From Ulva prolifera (lineage: Eukaryota > Chlorophyta > Ulvophyceae > Ulvales > Ulvaceae): 64,000 bases of DNA. Positions 25,401 through 35,794 of this stretch are shown piece after piece. The number at the start of each line of letters is the position of its first letter. The first letter of the stretch is position 1. The notes under the pieces are model-generated. The model was not told where the DNA came from, did not search any database, and saw only the letters and a list, made by a program, of their open reading frames with translations. The translations under genes were made by a program, and so were the position numbers. The DNA lies in NCBI GenBank assembly GCA_023078555.1, contig CM041201.1, positions 6,951,172 to 7,015,171 on the forward strand, given 5' to 3'.

Positions 25401-28400
25401 CGCACACATCGAGCCGGCCATTCACCCCACGACGCCGCAATAGCCCTGGGCTGCACACATGGACGGGGCCGCGGCCGACGCAACCATGCAGGCAGCACGC
25501 AGCACAGCACGCAGCACAGCACACAGCGCGGCGCACCTCGAAGGCTTCGCGGAAGCGTGACTGCAGCTCGGCAGAGGCGGAGGACTGCAGGTCGAGGCGG
25601 AAGCCGGGGGCCGCCGCGGCGAGGCCGCCGCCGATTCGCGCCACGAGCGCCTCGTCCCACTCCTCGTGCAGGAACGGCCAGCTGAGGATGTGCTCCGGTG
25701 CGACCGTCAGCATGCCCGCTGCGAGGTTCGTCACCGTGTCCATCGCGTCGTGCTCCTGCTTGAACCTGTACACAGCCCCAATCTCTTCCGACCCTCCCAC
25801 ACCACCGTCCCGCAAGTGCAGCATATGGGATGTGTATGCATAGCTACAGCTCCCGGGTCTTGCCAGCTCCGCGGCATTTCAGAGAGCCTACGTGTGCCTG
25901 CATCTACACGGGAACAGTACAGGCACATGCATGCGCCACATGCACTCGTTTGAGCGCGGGCGCGCACCGGAACTTGCCGTCGCTGATGAGCTTGCTCTCC
26001 CGCCACACCCACTCCTGCGGGCCGGCCGCCTTGAGCATGCGCAGGTACTGGAACAGCAGCGCGGCGGCCGCGAGGCCGAGGCCCGGCCCGGCGTGCAGGC
26101 CGGCGGCCGTCAGGGTGATCTCGACCTCAAAGAGGGCGTAGCCGCTGTTGTTCTCCGCCTCGCCGCCGCCAGCGCCTACAGCGCCACAGCGGGTGCAGTC
26201 GCAGGCTCACGGGCAGAGGGGCAGCAACGCGCACGCGTGTGAGCCGTGTGCCAGCGGCCGTAGGAGCCCTGCAGGACGGCTGGGCTCTCACCAGCGCCAG
26301 CGCAGCCGCAAGGACCACGCCCGCCTGCGTCGGTGATTCGAACGCCTGGCATTGAGCTCGTCGTGTGGCCGCTGGGGGCGGGGGTGGCTGCGGGGGCGCA
26401 CCTGCGAAGAGGCCGGTGGCCCACTTGCGCGCCTTGAGCGCGGACAGCAGGGAGCCCGGGCCCTCGTGGCCGAGGAGGTGCGCCCAGTAGTCCTCCGCCT
26501 TCTTGCGGTACAGGGCCTGCACCGGGGGCAGCTGCCACGTGGCCTTGAGGGTGTGGCCCTCGTGCAGCGCCGGCACGAGGTGTGTGCGCGCCCCCACGAA
26601 CGGCATGCCCCTGCCCTCGATCGATATCGGCTGGCAGCCCTTGTTCTCGATCTGCAGGCGCCGACATGTCGGACATCACTGGCACGCCTCACACATTACA
26701 CGCACGCCACCGGTGTTGGCAGACGCAGAAGAACAGGGCGGCTGGATCACGGCGGGCCGTGCGTTGCGCGGGAGCGAGCAGGAAGCACCAAACACCACTA
26801 GCTTTGATGCTCACAAGCCTCCAGGCTGGGACAAGGCAAGAGCGGCAGGCGCTATAGCGCATCCCGTGCTCGGTCTAGCTGCGTGAGTGTGTGCTGCGTG
26901 AGTGCGACTACTATACAGGCGCCTGTTGCTGTGCAAGTACAGGCGACTACTGCTGCAAGAGTGCGTGATGCGTGAGTGCCAAAGGTAAGCAAGCCCCGTC
27001 GCCTGCCGCCACTTCCCACAGCCTCATCCGATGCATGCCCTACCCGGCCTTGATTTTTCACCGGCACTACTGCAGCTCTGACAGGAATCACGTACCCACA
27101 CAATGCACTGATCCTGGCACTGTCACAGCTACACCTGCCGGCGCATCGTGAATCATCATGCATGCAAACATGGCCGCATGCACAGCGCACAGCGCACAGC
27201 AGCGCACCGGCCCAAAGACGTCCTCCACGCAGGCCTGCAGCTCCTCCAGGCTCTGGCCGCCCAGCACCGCGAGGCACATGCAGCTGGCGGAGTAGTAGCT
27301 GCGGTAGTGCTGCATGAGGCGCTCCCGGATCGCGATGCCGGCCTGCAGCGGCCGCGTGTACAGGCTGAGCTTGTTGCCCCACATGAAGGTGGCGAGCGGG
27401 TGGCCGGCCGCCGCCGTCGCCGTCAGCACCGCGGACAGCCGGCAGCTGTCGTTCTGCGACACCCCGACGAATTCGCTGTCCACCGCGCACACCTGCGGGC
27501 ACACGCCGGCGCTGCAGTGGGGGGTCAGCGCAATGCATATGACGGAGCATATGCATGCAGCGTGTCCGCAGTGCACGTGCATGCCGATAGCAGCTGCAGC
27601 TGTTCGCGAGCATGCGAGATCTCACGGCGGGTGTGTGCGCGGTTCCCAGTGCGCGCCAGCCAGTACTGCCACAACAGGCAGCGCAGGCATACTGTGTCAT
27701 GGTTCGAGGAGAACGTGCGGCGCCTCCTGCAGAGCAGCCTGCTGCCCGAGGCAGCTGCTGCGAACACCATCACACACACCGCTACTGGCGCTGACATAAC
27801 GGGCTGCATGCATCTGCATCTGCCTCGAGGTTGTGGCGGCAGCCAGGGACGCGCTGGAGCTCACGGCGCTGAGCTGTCACACACGCTCTGCACACGAGGC
27901 TGCATGCTGGTGCACTGCCGTGGGTGCTCTGCACTGTGCCTAGCTGGCCTGCAGGCTTGGGTGGCGTGGGAACCGCTGAGGATGTGATTCCTTGTGGTGC
28001 CCGGCCACAGTTCGCTACTGCCTGGCGCATACTCTGGCTGAAAGATTGTGGAGTGGGGACGTAACGACAAGATGCCAATGACCGCCTTGGCGTAAGTCAG
28101 GTCTGCCTTCGACGCCTGTTCCGACATCATCTGCGTATCTGACGTATTGGCGATCGATGCCTCAGTGTGGTCACCTGACACGTCAGGCAATGTGACTTGA
28201 CTGGCAAACAGCACAGGCGCGCACCTCTCGTTCCAGGGCGGACTCGGAACAAAGGGGCTGCTTGAAAAACGCAGCAAACCTCTCCAGGGCTGGGCGCAGG
28301 TGTGCGGGCTTGATGTCCAGGTGGTAGTTTGTGTGCTCTGCACGCCAGCGCAACGATCAGCGAGTCTCATTCTGGAAGAAGCATGACCATCTGATACTCT

Positions 28401-29035
28401 TAGCAATTCTCTCAGCTCTACTGAGCGACTAGGCTGGATTGCAACAGCTGCAGCTGTGGGCAGTGCCTTCTGCGGATGGTGGGAGGGCGTGCCTGCTTCT
28501 GTGTATGCGTTGGATGTGCCAGCATGCTGCGCCAGGTAGTCTGTGTACTCTGACTCGCCAGGGAACTCTGCACTGCCCATGAAGAGCATATGCTCCAGGT
28601 AATGTGACAGGCCCTGCATGTCTGCGGGGTCAGCAAAGCTGCCCACGCCCACAGCCATCGCGGCGGCTGCTTTCTTCACCTGTGTGCTCTTGTCCTCAGA
28701 GCTGGACGTGTCGGAGTCACCGTCCATCTCGTCGTCAGATGATTTGGATGATGTTTGCCCCTGCTCTGGATCCTCGTGATCGTCATCTGCAAGCATTGTG
28801 CTGTGGCTGTACGAGGTGCAGTGTGCCTTGGGCAACACATTCAGCTGCCCCTAGGCACATGCGAAACGGTGCAAGATTACTTATGCAGCGACTGAAGGAG
28901 TCATAGCATGCATCTCATGACCGCACCAACGCAGATTTCTGGGTCAGAGATCAATAGACATCTGAGCCCGTTGGGCAGGGCCAAGTAGCGATACGATTTC
29001 GTATCACATGGCGACTTCTGCACTACAGAATCCAT
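22492..29035 (-). CDS. M16 zinc metalloprotease, insulysin/nardilysin type
   Basis: This is a peptidase of the M16A family that degrades or trims small peptides. Thirteen exons close in phase to 1021 residues (insulin-degrading enzyme has 1019): 29035-28927, 28786-28493, 28337-28225, 27492-27208, 26651-26402, 26175-25968, 25765-25537, 25397-25063, 24735-24522, 23889-23609, 23424-23223, 23129-22800 and 22707-22492. The inverted zinc motif is H98-YLE-H102, and the third ligand Glu179 lies in AVDSE, with the same His-to-Glu spacing as insulysin. GHEGPGSLLSALK and EQQLGYSVGS are family blocks. An acidic, Ser-rich insert (residues 37-68) sits just before the zinc motif, as in nardilysin. Intron 2 uses a GC donor. 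No signal peptide is seen, so it is likely cytosolic. The weakest junction is 23609/23424. Confidence 0.92.
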
Positions 29036-29607
29036 CCTATATCCGAGTCCCTGGTTCCTTGAAGCTTTTGGAACTGTTGATACTGGCACGGCGGCACGAA
29101 TGCACCCCGTGATGTTCACGCAACGCCTGGAGGCCAGCACAGACAGAAAGCTCATACGTACTACATAGCAGTCTAGTCATACCACCGCCTGCCAGCGTGC
29201 GCGTACGCTGGGGGGAGGTCGACGCGAGTGCTGCTCTGAAAGACACGATCATCTTCGTTCCACATGTTGACAACTGACATCGTACGACGCGCTCCAGGAG
29301 TACATCTTGGCCCGTCAGCACCAGTCACGCCGCTATGCAATACCAAAGAGGCAGGCGTCAGAAATCCATGTATTGTGGCCAAACTTGTGCTAGACGCTTC
29401 GGTCGTTCGTCATCATTCGAGCAGCAACACAGTTGTTCCGCGACAGCGATGGCGCGCGTGATTGGAGACGCAGGCTGCACAATTGAAATCAATTCACTCC
29501 AGAGTAGCCCTTGAATAGGAGCATTTGACAACTTCCGGCGAGCCACGGCTTCATGACGATCCCGCCTTGCCCATTCGCGAGCCCAGAGTGATTGCGGTGG
29601 CGTTTCC
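29036..29607. promoter_or_regulatory. Divergent promoter region of M16 protease and BCKDH-kinase-like genes
   Basis: These 572 bp lie between two start codons that face away from each other. The minus frame stays open upstream of the chosen protease ATG to 29155, so a longer N-terminus is possible. No TATA box or other element was recognised. Confidence 0.45.
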
Positions 29608-32494
29608 ATGGCGCACGTTCGCCTGGCACAATTATTAAGAACAGCGGACTCGCAGATATGTGTGCAAGCGCTTTCTGGATGCCGCTGGTTCAGCCGGGCG
29701 GCGTATCAAAATCCATTCGAGCGTGCGCTGCCGGATACGGAGCAGGAGCCGCAGCTCGACTTCTATGACACAACCGTCGAAGCCTTTGCGAGCAAGAGCA
29801 TTCAAACGTTTTCCCTCGCTGAAGTGCGTATCCAGACTCGGCCAGACAGCTCCGATTTGAGTAGTCGCGAGGTTCGGCTGTCGATGGACACACTCAGTGA
29901 ATTGTCAAAGCCTTGCGGCCGACATCCTGACGTGCTAACTGACATGCCGTAAATCATCTTCAGAGCAGCCAGTGTCTTCACTCTCGGCATCGTGCTAAAC
30001 TGCCCTGCGTGCAGATGCTGAGTCATGGCCGGTATACAGCTGGTAACTCGGCCGTGCTCCTCGAGAGTGCCAACACAGTCCGCGAACAGGTACAGCTCTG
30101 CGCCTTTTGGTAGCATCCTACTGCTGGGAATCCCAACGCACAGAACGTGCGGGCAAGCGATCTAACGTGTCAGAGTTTGCCTGAGAGTTCAAACACTCGC
30201 CAAATTCAGAAGCACAGTACCTCACAGCCTGTGCCTCCCTACAGCTGCCGCGTCGTCTGGCCAGGAGACTGCTGGACCTCCAATCGCTCCCGCACATCGT
30301 GGTCACGAACCCATACATCACCCAGGTGTACAAGGCCTACCACCGTGCCTTCAGGATACTCAATGAACTGCCCCCGATCTCGTCCCTCGAAGACAACCGC
30401 AACTTCACCACACTGCTGGAGCAACTCCTCGAGGAACACAGCAAGCTCCCACTCGTTTCCCCATCATCTGCACTATCTTGTCATGCACTCTGTCTCCCCT
30501 GCACCCAAAGCCTACCCCACTTCCGTGACATGATATTGAGGGCCCACGCCACTGGGCCACGTCCTCCATGGCCCATGTCATGCAACACAGCTGCAGAGCA
30601 TACATCCCAATGAATCACCTTTGCGAGATGTCATGGCATACGTCACGCCAGTCAAATGTCACGGCCACGCGGCGGCGGTCCTCCGTTTCTAGCAGGGCCA
30701 TGCATCGCCTGGGAGGGAACAATGTGCCTTGACATATCACAAAGCAGCAGGCTGCACGTGCTGGGTACCAGCACTACTCATCACACCTGTATCAGTAGCA
30801 ATAGTCATTCATGTTCAACACAGCAGCATCACCTGCGGCATCTCTCCTGCTCTCGCTCTCGCTCTCACTCGCCACTCCAACCACGCCGACCACAGCAGTT
30901 GTGTTTAGGTACTGCACGAAGCCCCTGCAGCTGCCCAGCCCCCACACGCATTCTCCTTGTATCTGTTCTTAGAGACATGCCCCGCATGCCCCGGATGGAG
31001 GCTCGGCCATCACCGATGCCGCCATAGCGTGCAGGCCCGATGCTGGACAGTCTGGCCATCGGCCTGAAGGAGTGCCGCGGGCGCCGCAGCCTGCAGGGCG
31101 GTCCACAGGGGGGCCTGCAGCTGGATGGCTTCCTGGACGGCATGCTGCGCTCACGCATCTCGCGGCGCATCATCGCCGAGCAGCACATCCACCTCGCGCG
31201 GCCTCGCCCGCTGCACATTGGCGTCATCCACACGCACCTCTACGTCATGTGAGCCCCCCCCCCCCCCCCCCCCCCCCCCACTGCGCAGTCGGCAAGTCAT
31301 GGTTCCACGCCCTGAGCCAGCAGTCGCATGCTCATGTATGTTCAAACTTTCTAAGATTGATCGCGGAGCGCCGCAGCAGAGTTGATTGCTTGGGCCGATT
31401 TCGCTGCGGCTGTGCCAGCAGATGTCCGTTGGCGAGACACGCGGCCGTGACACGCTGCCTCAGTGGAGCTGTCGCCACGCCAGCGTGGCTCAGCGCAACC
31501 GCATGCGGTCTCATGCAATGCATGCATTCACACCCGCGTCTTTCACAGACACGGATCCCAGAATTCCTGGCAGCCTTCGATGGTGGGGCGAAGCGACCAG
31601 ACCTCGCCGGGGAACACGGCGGTACACACGGCGGTCTCCTCACCACACATTCTTGTGGCAGCATTTCCCACCCTGCTTGTGCAACACATGCCTGCTGCGT
31701 TGCAGGGATGCTGCGGAGGCGGCAGCGGAGCGCGCGCGGCACCTGTGCCTGGAGACGTACGGCCACGCGCCTGCGGTGCGCGTCACCGGCGACACCGCGG
31801 CGCACCTGCCCTACGTCTGGGGCCACCTCGACTACATCCTCTTTGAGCTGCTCAAGAACAGCCTGCGCGCCGTCGTGGAGCAGCAGCTGCGCGTCGGGGG
31901 CTCCGCGGCGCCCGGCGGCGCGCTGCCCCCGGTGACCGTGCGTATCTGCCAGGCCCCCGAGGCGATCACGATCCAGATCTCGGACCGCGGCGGCGGCCTG
32001 CTGCCCGAGGTGCGGGACGCGGTGTGGCAGTACGGCTTCACGACGAGCGACGACGGCGACAGCGGCGGCGACGGCGGTGGAGGTGCGCGCACACACTGCC
32101 GTGCATGCATGCGCTCGGTCCTCGTAGCAGCCTCACGGACACCGCTGCACCCAACACGTCAGTGCGTTGTTGCGAATGGGTCAATGCCCACGGACCCCCT
32201 GTGGCTCCAAGTGCGCCCGCGCCCGCGCTCATGTGCGTGTGCGGACACGCAGGGGCGGCGGGGCAGCCGATGCCGCTGATGGGGCAGCAGCGTGCGGTGG
32301 CGGGGCGCTTCCGCATGGCGGGCCTCGGGTTCGGCCTGCCGATGGCGCGCCTCTTTGCGCGCTACTTTGGCGGGGAGCTCACGCTTGTGAACCTGCCGCA
32401 CTACGGCGTCGACGCCTACGTCACCCTGCGGGCCCTGGACGGCTGGCACTGGGAGGAGAACGGCGCGGCGCATCCCGCCGCCGGCACCGTATGA
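29608..32494 (+). CDS. Branched-chain alpha-ketoacid / pyruvate dehydrogenase kinase (BCKDK/PDK family)
   Basis: This is a mitochondrial protein kinase of the GHKL fold that phosphorylates the E1-alpha subunit of a ketoacid dehydrogenase complex. Exons are 29608-29823, 30015-30089, 30245-30454, 31028-31248, 31706-32082 and 32253-32494, giving 446 residues if exons 3 and 4 meet as given. The N-terminus is Arg-containing and low in acids, fitting a mitochondrial leader. The helical domain shows LPRRLARR, TNPYITQVYKAYHRAF and ELPPISSLED. The ATP-binding domain shows the N-box ELLKNSLRAVVE, the G1 box ISDRGGG, YGFTTS and the G2 box GLGFGLP. YGFTTS is closer to BCKDK (YHFTTA) than to PDK (YMYSTA), so BCKDK is preferred. 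The exon 3/4 junction is uncertain because the acceptor would be TAG, or alternatively CAG at 31034. Intron 4 begins with a 26-nt C tract. Confidence 0.87.
31254..31279 (+). repeat. Homopolymer tract of 26 C
   Basis: An uninterrupted run of 26 C lies six bases inside an intron of the BCKDK-like gene, directly after the GTGAG donor. Shorter tracts of 16 C occur at 49539-49554 and, again in an intron, at 52979-52994. Confidence 0.95.
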
Positions 32495-33699
32495 CGTTCC
32501 CGGCCTCCGCCCAGCTGGGCCCTCTGTGCAGTCTACTAGTGACTCGTCTGGACACAGGCAAGGGTGCGGTCCAGCAAGGTTACAGACCCCGGGGAGCCGC
32601 AGATCTGCAGGCAGCAATTGGCAGCATGGACGGCGTGTCTGCATGGCACGTGCGGCGACGTGGTGCACCCCGTGTGGCTTGAGTGTGTCACGAGTCATGG
32701 GAGGTCAAGTGCTCAACGCTCAGCTCTCTGTCACGCAGGCGGTCAATAATGTTGCATGTCACTCAGGCTGCCTTGGATGTAGCTGCGTGCCTGCGTACTG
32801 GTGCATATGTATGCGCCCCATGTCAAGCAAAAGTGTAACACATACACGGCTTCACTGTGGTGGAGGCAAGGAGGGACAGCGCATACCGCGGCACACAGAC
32901 ACTGCTGAAGTGTGTAGCGAAGCATCTCATGCGCAGAATCAAGCAGGTAGGAGGTGCAAGCAGGGTGGTAGTCGCGGCTACTGGGGCGCTGTGAAGTGAA
33001 GCGGGAAGTGTGATCTGGCATTGCCCCGCTGTGCACATTCGCAGCTTCAGGCGCTTCAAGTTGGCTGTGGCAGGCATGCAAATGGCAGATGCCTTGTGAG
33101 GAGGCGACCAACACATGGAGTTGTCGGGCAGAACATCATGATAAAGAGGCTATAGCCTGTTGCTGTAGCCTCTGCAGGCCTGCGTAGAGAGGGCCATGCA
33201 TGGCCGCCCTCGGGCCTGGCCTATCCAGTGAGCTCAGCAACTGCCTGTGCATGTACAAACACGCACAGGACATGCATCATCATGACAGGTGGTATGTGTG
33301 ACTGTACATGTTCCTCCGGGGTTCCTCGCATTCGTGCTGGTCTCACAGCCAGGCACGCACATGGAAGGGGTCACATGAATATTCCTTATATGCGGCTTTG
33401 ATGTACCTAATATCAATGGTCGATGCTGTCTTCATGACGATCATGGACAGGTACAATCTGTCTCGTCCTTGCCAGCAGGCCGCATCAGACATCTGCATGA
33501 GCCAAGCAACCATAACCACTCCATGGCATACCCTTAATTAAGGGCAATTGCGCAAGGGCGGCGCTGCATGCATGCCTGTGATAGTATCATGTATCAATAG
33601 GTTGAGTTTGTAATCTTGGTGTCTGTGCGGCGTGCCGTTGCTGATATTGCCCGCAGCAGGCAGCGCCTTCTGTAACACCAGCTAAACTTCAGTTGAACG
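32495..33699. other. Intergenic stretch, nothing recognised
   Basis: Only short frames without family signatures are present on both strands. Local TGCATG-rich sequence is common here, as elsewhere between genes in this window. Confidence 0.45.
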
Positions 33700-33849
33700 C
33701 TTGCTGTGGATTACGCGGCACAGGCCGCACACTGAGAGGCGCAGCCGACGTGGCAACCCTGGTTGGAGCGCATGCATGCGCGATCATCGTCGACAAGATT
33801 GCCCAGCACAAGCTTGCTGTGAAACGTTGCAGCCTGGCCAGGCGCGCGC

Positions 33850-34391
33850 CACACCGGCCACAACCCCCGGGCTTCCACAGCCACCACATCCGCAGCCCCA
33901 TTGCCACACCACCGGCCACAGCAGGCCGCCTCCAGGCTGCCACAGCCCTGCATCCCCAGCCCCACTGCCTCCACATCCAAAATGGCAATTCCGGTTTTTC
34001 AGCTGACTGCAACTTTCAGCCCGCCCCTGCAACACCCCCAAGTGCATTCTCAGTGAGGTTGTGTTGTGGAAACTGGCAGCCTCGAGGGCAAACAGCCAAC
34101 AGGCAGCTCGTCCACAAATCGCCCGGTCAGCACTTCACACATACCTCATGTGATCTCCGCCCTGTCCACGGGGCCTGTGGACACATGTGTCCATGGGGCT
34201 GCCCGACTGTTGTATTTTCGGCCCCAGCGGTGCGAGTTCGAACAGCACCATGTGCATTTGTGTCCAGGCTTCCACAGCCCCCACATCCGCAGCCCCGACC
34301 TGCATCCCCAGCCCGACTGCCCCCGCATCCGCTGCCCCACTGTCACACCCCGGCCACAACCCCCGGGCTTCCACAGCCCCCACATCCACTA
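33850..34391 (+). repeat. C-rich interspersed repeat, three partial copies
   Basis: A C-rich unit with the core GGCTTCCACAGCC followed by a CCACATCC(G/A)C block appears near 33870, 34266 and 34369. The first and last copies share about 29 identical bases that include CGGCCACAACCCCCGGG. The unit keeps a plus frame open (33693-34847) rich in Pro, His and Ser, which I regard as a by-product of composition. Confidence 0.7.
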
Positions 34392-34440
34392 GGAAGGGCG
34401 CATCCCCACCATCATATACTCTGGGACGGTCGCACGTGCC

Positions 34441-34790
34441 GCTCGCGGCTGCGCCTCGCCGTGGGGCTGCGCCCCGCCGCTCCCCGCCCACCGCTCGCCG
34501 GCGGCGGCCTCCGGCCACCCCGGTGGGGCTCCCCGTACTCTGGTGGCGTCCCACGCGCCGCTCGCGGCGGCCGCCTCGCCGTGGGGCTGCGCCCCGCCGC
34601 TCCCCGCCCGCCGCTCGCCGGCGGCGGCCTCCGGCCGCCCGGCGGGGCTCCGCCCCGCGCCCCGTCGGGCCTGCGGCCCGAACCCGCCCACGCGGGGCTC
34701 CGCCCCGCACCCCGGCGGGCCTGCGGCCCGCCCCCGCCCGCGCGGGGCTCCGCCCCGCCCCCCGGCGGGCCCGCGGCCCGCGCCCGCCGC
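34441..34790 (+). repeat. GC-rich palindromic tandem repeats
   Basis: Two imperfect copies of a 120-bp unit begin near 34441 and 34561 (the same GTGGGGCTGC lies at 34461 and 34581). They are followed by three 50-bp units starting at 34641, 34691 and 34741. Each 50-bp unit holds two short palindromes: GCGGGGC-TCC-GCCCCGC (7-bp arms) and CGGGCC-TGC-GGCCCG (6-bp arms). The block is almost pure G+C, unlike its surroundings. Confidence 0.85.
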
Positions 34791-34799
34791 CGGAGAACC

Positions 34800-35794
34800 T
34801 GCGGGCGACGCTGCGGCAAAAGCGGCATGTCGCCGGAATGGGGCTGAAGCGTCGGTTACGTGTACCAATCGTGCCCAAAATCTGGTTATCCTTTGGACCT
34901 GTCAGTGCCATGGCACATGCATATGCTTGTGGCCCCCGCGGATCTAATCACGCCGCTTGGAACTCGTCGAAAGGAGCTCCTCAAGTTTCGCCCCCATGGG
35001 GTGTAGCTTGCCGCGGTCGTCCACGTCATATCAGGGAGCGACGATGCACATGATGACCCGTAACCGGTCGGCCAGCCACATGCTGACTATGCGACTTGAG
35101 GTGAATACTGAGAACGCCGCGGCCGCGCAGCCGCGTGGGCATGAGCATGACACAGCATGCAAGGCAGGAGAGAGAGAGGACTTGGTGTAGATTCAAGCGA
35201 AGCTCAACCGACCAGCAGGCGCCACTGCCGCAGAGTCCACCAACAGTCCTTCACATGTGCACAGCTCACCCGCAGCCAGGCACGACATGATCGTGGCTTG
35301 CAGCTGCACCGCAGCAGACTGGGCATGGCCCGACTCGCATGCATGGTGTTTCGCCACGATCACGAGAGTATGAACGGCACGATCTGGGTATGAATGGCCC
35401 TTGGGGACGCATGCATCCGCGTCAGTGACCACGCGCGAAGTCCCTCGCAAGCGGGTGAGAGGTTTGCGTACGTTCGCATTGGCCACGCCCCTGCTGTGCC
35501 AGCTTCTGCAAAGGCAACTGCAGAATCATGGCCTGTGTTCAGGCGTAGTCTGTACACATCTCGAGAAGTTCACGTTACACCCACCGAAGCCCTCACCGGT
35601 GCCTGTATTATCAACGGAATAATGAGTTGCAAGTATTGAAAGCACTGATTAATAACAGGATCCTAAATCGCGGTGGCTGCGTTCATGTGGACGCGATAGT
35701 GACCTGCGATTGATACCTGTCCCTGACGCACAGCGTTTCGAGTCCCCCCCTCTGCCGCTGCCCCAATTCTTCTTGAAACAAAAGAGCACCAATT
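34800..35794. other. Intergenic stretch upstream of SnRK2-B
   Basis: No exon is supported. A minus frame at 35486-35193 is open for 97 codons but has no family signature. The promoter of the kinase starting at 35795 should lie in the right-hand part; no clear core element is visible. Confidence 0.4.

Noticed and set aside
33693..34847. 384-codon open frame on plus
   Set aside because: It runs through C-rich and GC-palindromic repeats, has repeat-like Pro/His/Arg composition, and no family motif; the opposite strand is open too. Composition explains it.
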